Source of the DNA: Neurospora tetrasperma FGSC 2508
Taxonomy: Eukaryota > Ascomycota > Sordariomycetes > Sordariales > Sordariaceae
Reading direction: 5' to 3'
Assembly: GCF_000213175.1 (NCBI RefSeq)
Contig: NW_009799099.1
Span: 484,038-548,037, forward strand
DNA length: 64,000 nt
Under the pieces are notes generated by a model, which searched no databases, was not told where the DNA came from, and worked only from the letters and a program-made list of their open reading frames with translations. This document shows positions 12,346-24,500 of the stretch, one piece after another. Numbering within the stretch: position 1 is the first letter of the stretch; every line of letters starts with the position of its first letter. A program made the position numbers and the translations under genes.

Positions 12346-13469
12346 ATGGCCCGCCGTCCTGCGAGATGCTACCGGTACTGCAAGAACAAGGTGAGCAGCC
12401 TTCATGCCCGGATTTTTGCGACGCCAAAATAGCCATCGAGAGACCGATTTTTTCGCATTGTGTGGGGCGGGAAGCCATCGATGGTGATGGTTGCGGATGG
12501 GAGGAAGGAAGGACTTGGACATGGAGGAACATCAAGGTGGATGCACACGGGCAACGATGATGACATGGACATCGCAAGAGGAGGAAATGATTGATGGAAA
12601 TGGAAGCGGAAGGATTAAGGATGATAGCGATGCGACAACTTCGATGTTCTCTCGATGGCTATGAAGGGATTCACCGTCGGTCGGTCAATTGGACTTGGGT
12701 CGTCAATCAAGATCATCACCGACCGCCATGTCAACCACCTCACATCACCACAACACAAACAGTTTGCTAACTATGTCCCTCTTTCTAGCCGTACCCTAAG
12801 TCGCGCTTCAACCGTGGTGTCCCCGACCCCAAGATTCGCATCTTCGATCTTGGCCGCAAGCGCGCTACCGTCGATGACTTCCCTCTCTGCATCCACATGG
12901 TCTCCAACGAGTATGAGCAGCTGAGCTCTGAGGCCCTTGAGGCCGCCCGTATTTGCGCCAACAAGTACCTCGTCAAGACCGCCGGTAAGGAGGGTTTCCA
13001 CCTCCGTGTCCGTGTCCACCCTTACCACGTCGTCCGTATCAACAAGATGTTGTCTTGCGCTGGTGCCGATAGACTTCAGACTGGTATGCGTGGTGCCTGG
13101 GGTAAGCCCAACGGCACTGTCGCCCGTGTCAACATCGGCCAGATCATCATGTCTGTCCGTACTCGTGACTCTAGTACGTTCTACTCTTGGTCCCCTCCAC
13201 ATGCTGCTACTGTCATACTAACCCACGCTACAGACAAGGCTTTTGCCCTTGAGGCCCTCCGCCGCTCCCAGTACAAGTTCCCCGGTCGCCAAAAGATCAT
13301 CATCTCCAAGAACTGGGGTTTCACTCCTCTCCGCCGCGAGGAGTACCTCGAGAAGAAGGCTGCTGGCAAGCTCCTCATCGATGGTGCCTACGTCCAGTTC
13401 CTCGGCAACCGTGGCTCTCTCGAGCGCAACATGAAGCGTTTCCCCGACGCTTTCGCCACCGAGGCTTAA
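12346..13469 (+). CDS. rpl10: 60S ribosomal protein uL16 (L10)
   Basis: The model is join(12346..12390, 12789..13173, 13234..13469), 221 aa, exactly the yeast Rpl10 length. Exon 1 encodes [15 protein letters not shown], the diagnostic uL16 start. Exon 2 contains [21 protein letters not shown] and [15 protein letters not shown]. Exon 3 contains KFPGRQKI and KNWGFT. The protein sits near the peptidyl-transferase and A-site region and is added late in 60S maturation. Intron 1 is long (398 b), with GCTAAC before its acceptor. Intron 2 is 60 b, lacks an in-frame stop and is a multiple of three, so its retention would keep the frame open. The gene is divergent from eL30. Confidence 0.97.
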
Positions 13470-16400
13470 ACGTCGTTGGTCGCTGGGACAAAGAGTTGTT
13501 TCTGGGTTTAGGGTGGCGTCAACGGTCTTTTTTAGGGCTGAAATGAGGACATGTTAGTAGCATCATGGTCTTGTTGGCACAGTCAATACACCATTCATCC
13601 AGATGGGTTTTAGATGATACCTAATACCGCAGTTTCCTTCCTACGCCCTTTCCCCAGTATTCTTTGTCGGTGACTAGTGACGGGCATTCGTTTGGTGTTG
13701 ATGGGGGCTGCTATGGGATTGGCTCGTTTGTGAGACCAAGGGGCGATCGCAGGCGTTGATTTCAAAGCAGCGACCCGGCTATTGGAACACGACAAGCGGT
13801 TGGTTCGGAAGCATCGGTCAGCACATCAGCCACGGCTCTTATGGCGCTATTCCATAGGAGTACAGGCTTATGCTAGCAATCCGTAGCGGTCCCATACACA
13901 TCGAACTCTAGACCACGTAAACAAAATTGCGCATTCCAGGCGAATCTCTTCAGTGACATCATCGTAAACAGTGACTGGCCATGTCCGTCCAGCATCCTGG
14001 GCCTAAGAAAGATAAGTTGCTGATAAGCCCATCAAGGTTACCTATCGTCTCTGGACGCCATGCTCCATTTCTCCGCTTATGATGGAAAATACACTAGATC
14101 AGATAACTCACAATTCCTCAACATGCTCGGCGGTTTCCCGGACTGCACATCATGCCTCGCAAATGGTGAGTGAAGTCATGACTACCGTAGTGTTGATCAT
14201 GAATGGGGCTAGAAGGGTAGAAAAGGTCCTCAAATCTGGGGCGACGTCTGACACGCCTTTGTTCCGGCAACCAGGGATCGGTTTATGCCCAAAGGATAGC
14301 CGGTAGGAGCAATCAACAGCATCATGATCAGTGATGATCTACACTACTGGTGGCCCTCCTCAAGAACCCCCCCTCAAGGTGAAACTGACCCAACTGAAGC
14401 CAAGCCAATGCTTTTCGGCTGCCCGTCTCCCCGGTTCGGTCCTGTCCCCGGCCGTGCTTCGGTGGTTTCCATCGATGGAGATTGTCCCGTTCCCATTATA
14501 AGGGAAAGGGTGTGGTAGGTAGTGGGTGGGGCTTTATCGCCAAACTAACTTATCGCAGACTGATTGATTTCCTGTTCCTCTCTCATGATCGCGTGCGGTC
14601 ATGCAAGCCGATAACCCAAAATACACTTTACACAGTGACATTACATCCTACCGTAGCATGGGATCCGTACATATGGACATGAAGAAGTAATGCTTTTGGG
14701 CTGTTCGGCTGAGATATTCCTTCTCAGATGCCAAAATCTGTGTTCAAGGATCCTGTCTTGAAAAGACTGCTCACGCCTCATCTTGAGCAAGCCATATGTC
14801 CGTTTCCTTATCTATCTATACAAAATGGACTTCTTTAGGTTGCCAATCATGATCTAGTCAAGTGAAGAGGACAGAGATAACAGCGAGTTCGAAATGGGTG
14901 GGGGGGTTCTGACTCTGACTCTGACTCTAATTCGCAAGGCAAAACGGGAACGGTTAAAACCCGACGGGGAGAGCACAGCAAGTCGAAAGATAATTGGGAC
15001 GAATTTCACAATGGTATGGCATGATGAGGTCAGAAGCTCGGTGGGGCTCAGGCAAGACGGGAGGAAGATGGGGGAGGGGGGAACAGAGGGGGGATACGGG
15101 GAACAAAATCTCAAGCGACAAAACTGAGCTGAACTGCTGCACTGTAAGTTTAGCGGGTGAGACAATGAGAAGAAGAGGGGGTCAAGGGGGGACAAGGGGA
15201 CCTCATGGAATACCCTACCCGTCACCAATTGAGCTCTCACTGGTGAGACTTGGGGGTCCTTTGAACCTGACGACGGGAGGAGGTAGTGTAGTGTACATGG
15301 CATTTTCGTTGGGGTTGCTTGTTTGTTTGGCGTGCAACCACCACGTAGTGTAGTAGGGACAAGCTACCACCATGATCAACCATTACACCGTGTGACCCTT
15401 TGGCTTGGGAGGCAATCCCACAGAGTGATGACATCCCGTGCTTCTGTTTCTGTGTCGATGCCGTAGGGTAGTGTAGTAGACACGGATCTGTTACGGACGG
15501 CATGGCTTTGATCGACCTACAGCCTCTGTTGATTTCGTCAGTACCCGCCGTTGGCCTTTTTTTTTTTTTGCCCCGATATGCTTCAGTTGCGCCCTTCTTT
15601 TGGGTTGAAAGTCCACTGTTGCCGCGGATAAGGGAAGTTGGACCAGTTTTCAGACTATCAAGAGGAAATCAACACCTCTTCCGGCATATAATTCGTTAGC
15701 GTGGTACCGCCACTCTACAATATTCAAGGCATTGGAGGTGTGCAAAGCAGGCATCTTTTGTAATGAGAATAGAGATATCGCCACCAACTCAATTCACCGC
15801 GCTAACGTTTTAAATGCCGGAGGAGGTGAAGAAGAAACGACAGGGGGATCACACGAAAAGGGGGCGCAACTTGAGTGGACGCAACGCAGTCAGCCAATAT
15901 CCAATACCTATCTCCCGACTCTGCACGACTGGCGTACAACAGACAGGTGTTTGGATGAGACTAATAACAGCAAAGGCACAGTGGGAAGATTCGATATCAG
16001 AAACCTGTGAGATTCCGCATTCCACCACGGCTTTGTACACGGTGCTATCGACGGCAGTACCGTGCTACGGAAGCTTGTCAACTGGAAGCAGCAGAACACT
16101 CCAAAAGGCAACGTCAGCAACAGAAGCAGACAAGCTGAAGAGGAAACAAACATTCAGGCGGGATCCCGAGAAAGTGGAAGGAAATAAAAGTTGGGTAACG
16201 GACCGACCTCGAAAAAGTGACGCTGACAACGAGGGAACAAGGGGGTCAAGATATTAGTTGTTAGTCAAAGGAATGGTTCGACGGGACTTGGGAACCCCAC
16301 GGCCACGCCATTTTGGCCCTAAAATATTGGATCCAATCTTCCATTTGCTCTCTTCAGGACAAGCTCCTCTAAACACCAGCGGCACCCCGTCACCGCCTCC

Positions 16401-17212
16401 GTCCCCAACAAGAGAAAGCTCAGTAACTAAAAAGAAGCGCAAAAGCGGGCGCACATTTCCCTTCGTTGGCGACTTACAACAAAAGGTACCTACACTAGCT
16501 GTACCGGTGATACCGTGCAGTAGCAAGCGTCAAGATCAGCAGCGGCAAGCAGCATTAGCACGTATGTACACCTGTTGTCGATACAACGCTAGGAGATACC
16601 GCTGCGACAGGCTATTACGGGGCTCTAGGGGCGATCCATCCGTGGATGCTACCTAGAGGTACATAGCGTACTGTGCCTACACTAGCCTCCAACTGAAGTA
16701 TCATCAATCTAAGGATGTTGTCGTCTCTCTTGGCTACCTCTACCTACGTATCGACCACGGCTGGGCGACAATAGCGAATCACGACAAAACAACTTCCCAA
16801 CTCCCCGCGGCGATACCTTTGGACACACAGCGAGCGAGTAACGAGTTGCGGAGCCCTTCTTCCACGGGAAGCGCCGTCCTAGACGAGACCCCAGAAAAGC
16901 AGACCCCGGGCACCTGGCGCTTCATTCTTTCTTGTTCCACCTTACGCCATCCACTCATCCATCCATCGATATCTTCCTTCTCCTGTCCTTCCTCCAGTCA
17001 GCTACATACCTACCCTTCCATCTTATCTCTCTTTGTTCACCTCTCCCGTCTTTCATTCCAGCTGTACTAGGAATCTATCTACCTCTATACCCATACCCAT
17101 ACGCCATATTGTCCCTCGCGTCCCCTAATTCTTGCGCCAAGCAAACAAACACCAAAAAAGTTCAACTGGACGACGTCAAGGATAGGGGTTACTTAGCGCG
17201 AAACCGCCTATC
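13470..17212. other. Intergenic: no supported gene
   Basis: About 3.7 kb. The first 150 b should be the uL16 3' UTR. The last several hundred bases, with TCCATCCATC, CTACCTCTACC and CATACCCATAC repeats near 16950-17105, look like the pyrimidine-rich leader of the 696 aa gene. Frames such as 15814-16257 and 16258-16656 lack codon bias and recognisable domains, and no RNA gene was recognised. Confidence 0.55.
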
Positions 17213-19303
17213 ATGGCCTTCCACCAACCGGCCCGTCAGCTCCAGCAACAACGAAATCGCCTTCTCTCGAGCGATGGCTCTTCAGCTGTCTTCTCGCCGC
17301 AACCGCCAGGTCTGGGCGAGTCGCAGACATGGGTTCTCTTCACGCCCGGCACCGACGCCGGCACAACAGCTTCCTACCTCAGCGACTCTCTCCATGATGA
17401 CCACCAGCAGGTGACACCCGGCCGGTCGCAGGCTAGCGACCTCGGTAGCTTCGACACCGCGGCCCGATCCGACCTTAACTCGCAAAACCACAATTCGGCA
17501 CTGCCCTCGGATTTCCTTGAGGAAAGCGTCGCGGAGGAAGAGGACGAGGAAGAGGAGGATCCCGAGTTCGACAGTCTTGACAGCCATCTTCCAGACTTTC
17601 GAACGCCCCTCGGGCAGTCGCCGCAAAATTCGTATGCGATGCCTGTTTTCCCCAGCCATGACGGCATGGGTTCGTTTCAGTTCAAGCCTCCGGGTATGAG
17701 CAGCGACATCCAAGACAGACTATACCAGTTCGAGCTACTCAACCCCAACCGCATTCAGCGCCGTAATGATGCGCTCGAACAGATTCATATGGAATACGGT
17801 GGCCAAGAGGTGGAAGATAACGAGCGCAACCGGAGGATAGAGGCATGGCGGCTAGAGCAGAGCAAGCTGCTGCTTGAGAGAATCAGGAAGGAGACAAGGA
17901 GAAGGCAATCGCAGAATTCGCTACGCACCGCAAACTCCGCCACGAGCGTGGGCGATAAGGCCGCGAGCGTGTTGGACCAGCTCGAGCAAGACGATACGGC
18001 AAGCCTCGCAAGCGATGACTGGCATGATCACGATGACGAATACAAGGCCCAGTCCGCCAGCACAGAAACACTCAAAAAAGAGGCAACCAACGAGGAGCCA
18101 AGCGAAGGGATAATAGGCCGCACAAGAGAGGCAATCTGCAACCTGATAGGAGTCGACGACAGGCTACTCGCAATTCTCCTAGGCGAAGCCCTCCCTGACG
18201 AGGAAGAGCTGTCCACTACGCCTACGGCATCCACGACTATGAATGTCGACTCACAGGTGAAGACGTCCGAGGATTCGACATGGCAGTTGCGCATGCTAAA
18301 CCGGATAGCGAAAGAACTCGGGATGCTGATTCACCAACTATCAACCTCTCCCCACCCCGGCGCGTTTTCCACCTACACCCGGGTCCAGCAAATGCCCCTC
18401 CCATACGCCGGCCTACCAGTTATACCCGAGACCTCGGCCGTTACCAACAACGATTCTTCGTCCAAGGATAGTCTCCGCACAGGCAGTAACGTGGTGTCCA
18501 ACATGCCCCAGTTTCAACCGACCATCACCCAGCCCGTCACAACCCCTACCGACTCCGAACAAGGACAGGCTTCCGCTGCCATCCCCGCTCCTTCAGAACT
18601 TACATCCTCCAAACTTACCACGTCCACCGGGCCGGCCCCGTCCGACGTGACCTCCACAACAGGGGGAGCACTACCCACCACCGCCTCTTCTCTTCCCCAA
18701 CAACAACAACAACAACAACAACAACAACTAACCTTCACCCAAGACGAATGGGAACAAGAGCTCGACATCGGTCTCATATTCCGCTACCTCCGCTCGCGCT
18801 TCTCCCCTTCCTCCCGGTCCCCCTCACCCACCTCCTTCTCCGGACCAACCCTCACCCCTCCCTCCTCTTCCATCTTTGCCACCGCTTCTACCGCCGACCT
18901 AGCAGCCAAAGCCGCTCGCGTAAGACAACACCATCCTCTGATGTCCCACCATCGTCGCCCTCACCACGCCCCCGCTACGCGCAGCTTCAAAGTCAGCACT
19001 CCTTCCGGCCCCAGCAACATCGCTTCCCCCACCAACGCGGCGGCAGCAGCGGCGGCGGCCGTGGTGTCGGTGATGAGGCAGAGGGCAGGGAGCTGTGCTA
19101 GTCAGAGTACGCAGCGGAGCGCTACTAGGACGACGGGGCGAGGGAGTGTGAAGAGGAGGAATAGCGGGGCGTCGACGGCCACGGGGAGGGTGAGTCATGG
19201 AAGTAGGCATTATTGGGATCTCCCCAAGGGGCCGGGGAGTGTAAAGGGCGGGAGTGTGGTTGCGGGAGCAGGAGGGGGGATGGGGAGTTGGGGGGAGGTT
19301 TGA
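17213..19303 (+). CDS. Uncharacterised 696 aa low-complexity protein
   Basis: This is a single open frame from 17213 with good C-ending codon bias; I do not recognise the family. About residues 100-120 are a Glu/Asp run. Residues about 165-240 form a highly charged helix (FELLNPNRIQRR followed by WRLEQSKLLLERIRKETRRRQ) that looks like the conserved core. Residues about 295-330 hold a hydrophobic helix (RLLAILLGEALP), followed by the segment TWQLRMLNRIAKELGMLIHQL. A run of about ten Gln encoded by CAA repeats precedes EWEQELDIGLIFRYLRSRF, and a Ser/Ala/Gly-rich tail ends the protein. There is no signal peptide, membrane span or catalytic motif. The order of short helices in disordered sequence suggests a scaffold, which is only an inference. 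Confidence 0.75.
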   Translation: MAFHQPARQLQQQRNRLLSSDGSSAVFSPQPPGLGESQTWVLFTPGTDAGTTASYLSDSLHDDHQQVTPGRSQASDLGSFDTAARSDLNSQNHNSALPSDFLEESVAEEEDEEEEDPEFDSLDSHLPDFRTPLGQSPQNSYAMPVFPSHDGMGSFQFKPPGMSSDIQDRLYQFELLNPNRIQRRNDALEQIHMEYGGQEVEDNERNRRIEAWRLEQSKLLLERIRKETRRRQSQNSLRTANSATSVGDKAASVLDQLEQDDTASLASDDWHDHDDEYKAQSASTETLKKEATNEEPSEGIIGRTREAICNLIGVDDRLLAILLGEALPDEEELSTTPTASTTMNVDSQVKTSEDSTWQLRMLNRIAKELGMLIHQLSTSPHPGAFSTYTRVQQMPLPYAGLPVIPETSAVTNNDSSSKDSLRTGSNVVSNMPQFQPTITQPVTTPTDSEQGQASAAIPAPSELTSSKLTTSTGPAPSDVTSTTGGALPTTASSLPQQQQQQQQQQLTFTQDEWEQELDIGLIFRYLRSRFSPSSRSPSPTSFSGPTLTPPSSSIFATASTADLAAKAARVRQHHPLMSHHRRPHHAPATRSFKVSTPSGPSNIASPTNAAAAAAAAVVSVMRQRAGSCASQSTQRSATRTTGRGSVKRRNSGASTATGRVSHGSRHYWDLPKGPGSVKGGSVVAGAGGGMGSWGEV
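18695..18729 (+). repeat. CAA run encoding polyglutamine
   Basis: About ten CAA codons in a row lie inside the 696 aa gene and encode polyglutamine. A perfect trinucleotide run like this is prone to length change between strains. Confidence 0.9.
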
Positions 19304-21527
19304 ACTGGGATTGGGAGTGGTAATTAATGAATGTGCATTGTTGGGAGGGGGCAGATAAACTGGGTATTCCTTTTTTGGTTATCATTGGGGTCGACATTGT
19401 ATAATAGAAAGTAATATGGGTCAGCGGGGAGTTTTTGGTTGAGGTTTATGGCCTAGGCAGGGCGGCCTACGGGGAGAAGATGAGGCGAAACGGGGCGGCT
19501 TGGGAAGAGGTACATTGCGTTTTTGCATATTGGCATCACATCACATCACATTACATCGTCACATTACATTGCATTGCACTATATCATGTATCGCGGGTAT
19601 CTGTCTGTCTGTCTGGCTTCATTTCTTCGTTGTTATAGTCTTGTTTCTTGGGCATGCCCTGGGAGAATAGAGCCCATTCGAACAATATGGTAACAGGAAG
19701 CCCCCAACAAGCCTGATTAAGAATGCTCCATAAAGTTCTAGACTTAATCAGGGCTGTGAAGAATCGTGACTCCTAACTATAGCTAGAGGGATTCATGAAG
19801 AAGCCTCAATGCCACCTACTTAGAGGTATTCAACCGCGTACATGATATCTTTTAGATGTCTAGACGTACGGAGAACCAACGAAACTAGCTCTCCCTCTGC
19901 CTTGGATCTGATTTGATCGTCAGTTGTTTTTTTTTTTTCATCAGCCTTACTACTATTTTTTAGGTTATTATCATCCTTTTTTTCTCTAAGGTTGTATCTA
20001 GTGAGTGCTCATCATTGATGGAAAAAGGGATTTAGAACCTGAGATCCTGTCATGAGGTGAGGCGGAAGGATAGGGAGGGCAGAGCTCCTTCCAGATGGGT
20101 TTCTATTATGTACATAGGAGGCGGTTTGGACGTACCTTTGCGGAGCTACTACACTTACGGAGCTACTGTACGGGCGGCAGCTATGGACGCAACGAAGCTA
20201 AAGGTATTCCCACATTGCGTGTAAGTAGGTACCTACCTTAGGTACTTTAGTCGAACTAAGCTTCTTTGAGCTATTTAGTTATTGCAGAAAAGCGATGGGA
20301 GTTCTATATTGGAAGGCAGTCAGATTGGGGAGTTTAGGTACTATCTAACCTTACTTAGCTCCTTAGGTACAGTTTGACCTGGGCTGTTGTCCCACTCATG
20401 GGAACTTGAGCGAGAGAAAAGGGCGGATGTCTTGATGCTATCATGATGTTAATGGTCACAGCGAAAGAAAGATGTAAGTGGCTTAGGCCAATCAGAGGGT
20501 GAGTTTCCACTCTTGAACGCAATCAACTTCGGGAAGAGACTCTTCACGTCGTTTTCTTCTTGCCCAAGTGGCTCAAAGTCTGGATTCTAGGCGAAGTCAT
20601 ACCTGAATCCGAGTCAACAGCCAGATATTCAGGTGATTGTCGCCTCAGTTCCAGTTCAAGTCAAGCCGTGAAACAGATTCCTTTAAAGTGGAAAGTTATC
20701 TCAGGGCATTGGATGCCATCACGAATCCACACCCCGCCCGCCTTAGCTATGGGGACGAGGGGATCCACTCCAGTCAATCATGCACTCCGACTTTGACCCC
20801 TGTCACCCCATCAGCAGCCCAGAAGCAACTGAAAGTTCTGGCGTTTAGGCGTGCAAGCATGTCCCCATCACGTCCATTGCTTCCACTTTCACTTTTCCCA
20901 TGCGCCTCACTTTTCCCCTTCCATCGGCTTTCTCGACATCCTCGGTATATCCTCGACCTCGTCGTCGTACCGGTGATCGCAATTCCCTCGTCTACGTGTG
21001 TCTCCGCCTAGTTGATCAGTTTCGAAAATATAAATTGTTTGTTTCCCCCGAGCGAGTTTGATCATCTCTCGTCCCGTCTTCCCTCCCCGCTTCTTGTTTG
21101 GGACGCGCTGCTTAGGCGGCGTCTGCCTGGGCGGCCACCATTCAACAGCTTCGGATTCCCAACAATTGCATTGTCGCAACTGTTTTCTTTGATCAAACCA
21201 TCTTTAGCTTTACTTATACTAACTGGAGACTGCATCATGAACTAGACTTCCAAACGAACTCTTGTTGCGATCCGGCTTGGTCTAACGTTGAGTCGCATCA
21301 AAGTAGGAAAGAAGGGAGCTCCGTTCCACCGCCATCACGACGCGCCGACCTCGATTGCCCAAGTCCACCCATTCGCGACTCGACATTTTCCCGATTCCTC
21401 GTCCTCTTTTCCTTTCCGACTGAAACCGATCGACGCAAATACGGCCCGAGCTCGATCGCATCCAGGCTGGAAGCAACGCGCCTCGTTTAACTACCATACA
21501 ATCAGGAGATGGTGACCTAGAATCCCA
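19304..21527. other. Intergenic: no supported gene
   Basis: About 2.2 kb. The left part is the likely 3' UTR of the 696 aa gene, including a CATCACATCACATTACAT repeat near 19535-19575. The right part is the likely leader of the 1218 aa gene. It contains a two-codon upstream ORF, ATG AAC TAG, at 21237-21245, and a TACTAAC motif just before it that could be the branch site of a leader intron. No other gene is seen. Confidence 0.5.
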
Positions 21528-24500
21528 ATGGACGCAAATCCTTTCGACGCCCCTGGGCCTCTCCCCAGCTTTTACGATGATGGACAAGCCATGTGGAATG
21601 CGGCCTTCCCCGTGCTGCCGCGGGGTCCTTGCAACTACACAGATCCCTCTCTGCCGCGCTGTGGCTGCCGCCGCTTCTGGAGCAAGCTGAATGCTGCGCC
21701 TGATTCCGCCGAACTCTGCCAGTGTTCCCATCATGCCTGTTTCCATGATGATTTCCCAGCTCCTTCACAGCTGCCGCCCACTCCTTCCCTTGCATTTGCC
21801 GGCCTGCCCCCCACTAATGATCAGGACAAGCCGAACTCGGGCATGAGCAGTCAACGTACAAGGGGGCTCCCAAGTCCGATGGAGGAAATGCACCCGTCTT
21901 TTGCTGCGCCTGCCGTGTCTTCCCATTTTGGAGTCTCTAGAGATTTCGGCCTTCTGAATTTCTACGCTTCCAGCTTCAACCAGCGTGTAATGGCTTCTCA
22001 ACCTCTACAGATCGAACCCGTTCATATTCAGGATCCACCACGCCAGTCTATGGAGAAGCAGGCTACCATTCCGGATACCGCTCCTGTCGCCGCTTGGGTA
22101 AATGGGAATCAAACTCAAGAGACTGAGATTTACGGTGAAACACAGCCGTTGAGCCCGGGTTATTTACACATGCAGTCCCAGGCCCCCTCAACTACATATT
22201 CTAGCCAGATGAGATACATGGCGCCATTTTCCGGAAAGGGACTGAATACCATAAAACGCCCATCTGCACCCAGGAATGAAGCCTCTGTTCCGGAGAAGGG
22301 GGCAGAGCATGTTGAGGAACAAGCACAAGCTAACGCCCAGGATGTATGCGGCCCTATGGACTTGATGGCACCACCAGAGTATAGGCGAGACATGACACCT
22401 AGACCTGGATCAGCACACAATCAATCTTTCCTCGCTGTCAAGGATGATGTGAAACAGTTGTCGGTTGTTGTCAACCTCCAGGAAGAAAGGATAGACAGGC
22501 TTGAGAACACCTCCTTCTCAGTCATCGGTCACGACGAGTGCTATGACAAACACGAACACACAGACCTCCGAGTTACGGAGCTTGAGTCTCGTGTCGACGA
22601 GGTGGAGAAGATTCTGAATGACAATGCCAGTGCCGCCGGCGCAAGCGTGTCCTCGGCGGCATCTAATAGCACAGTTCGCTCTTCGCAAAAGGTTACTCTT
22701 AGCCAGTTTCAGGCCCTACAAGCACAGATTAGTGAGCTTCAGGCTACATCTCTCCCAACATACAACAAGCCTTGGGATCTGGAGGTTGTGTTTCTACCGT
22801 TTCCTCTCAAGGGTATCTGGGTGGATGCCCGCAAAATCTTTGACCGGCGACAATCAATGGGCCCCGACGAAGATGGGATACAATCATTGAACACTTTGAG
22901 CAGAGCTACGCCGGATCCCCAGGACCCGGGTTTCTCGGAATGGCCAGGACAATGTCCCGATTCTGGCTGGCTGCTCCCCAAAGCCTTTGCGAATGGACGG
23001 ATGATTGACCAGAGACTTAGGAGCCGCGGCTTCATCAAGACAATCCAAGTGAGGGGACCGGATGCCCGTGATGTTCAGCTGGCGATCCACAAAGCTTTTA
23101 GTAATATCCTCCAGCCTTCTTCCCACCTGATCTACCATAGCGAGGCTACACCCGAGTCACCACTGAATGAGTTCCTTGGATTGCGCCAGGACTGGGTGCC
23201 TTTGCGCAAAATTCACCGGGATAACCGTTTACGATTTCTCGCCCCGGCCGAAATGGCAACGCCAGCGCTTTGGGGTTTCACCTTTTTGATGTCCAGCGTC
23301 GTCATGAAGGCCCCCAAAACCATTGGGACGCACCGTTTGTACATCACACAGCCAGAGGCGTATATTCAAGATTATATCATGGGTAATCGCGCCCTCATGC
23401 CGGGTTGGACATGGCAAAGGATACGCGAGCTCAGTCGGGTATACCCTGAAGACTATGATCCCGAGGAGACAAGTAGCGATCACACCCCGGAGGCAGATGC
23501 TTTTGAAGAATGTTGGACTAGGAGCGACGTTCTTGACGAGCTGCCCTTTACAGACGCTACAATTACAAACCGACAGAATAGCCATGTGCACTTATCGTCC
23601 GAACGTTCTGAGACCAGTTCGTTCTACACGGCTTCATCATCCCTTAAAGCAAACGGAATGCGAGCAGAATCGCCGCGGGCAATACTAGGGAAAGAGCACA
23701 AGGCATCCTTGACGCCCTTTTCGCGGTCCCGTTCATTCTCGCCGGCTGGCCCTTCTGGCGTCTCCTCGACCGGGAGTCGTCACAAACAGCTGTCCTCCAC
23801 CCGCCATGCGATGAAACCATACGAACGACCTTATGATCGGCGATCCTCTCCCCTTGTGCATGAGCGCAGCCCTTTTGTTCCAGCGGAGCAATACCGAAGA
23901 CGACGCAGACAGGATCTGGCAAAACTTGACTATCCCCGCCAAACCACGCCTCAAGATGATTATGATCGCAATCGTGATCGGGTTATGAGCCGCTCGCCTT
24001 CCCTAGCGCCACCTAACCGGAGCGATAGGAAGTCTACACCTGGTTGGTACGCCACGCCGCACAGCGAACACCCTTCGTCTGAGATCGGCTTCCATCGTGG
24101 TAGCAGCCGCGGGCCTTCGCTTCTCACGGACGATCATGCCCAGGACAGCGATCAAGAGATGACAGGACTATCCAGCGGCAGCGATGACGACAGCAATGAG
24201 GATGACGAGATGACGGATTGTCCGATCGACAGTGGGGCCACCCCAAGACGCTCCAAGTCCGTGCAAGTACCGCTTGCCATTCCCGAATCTAGTTCCAGTT
24301 CGTCTGAAAGCGGCAGCGACTTTTTCGATGCTGACGTGGACAACCTCGACCAGGACGACGAGCTAGATGGGGCTAAGACGGACGGCGAAGGTCAGGGTCA
24401 GGTCCACGGTCTGGCAAGACCGTTGAAGTCTCAGGATATTCCGAGAGAGGGCATCGAAACGGATGACCAAAACCTGGGTCCTTTCAGTCAACACAGCCAG

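Noticed and set aside
12391-12788. snoRNA inside the 398 b first intron of uL16
   Set aside because: GATGATGA-like C-box matches are present (near 12555), but no matching CTGA box and terminal stem were found by eye.
16258-16656. 132-codon plus-strand frame upstream of the 696 aa gene
   Set aside because: No codon bias, and it lies in the probable promoter region; no splice path joins it to the gene.
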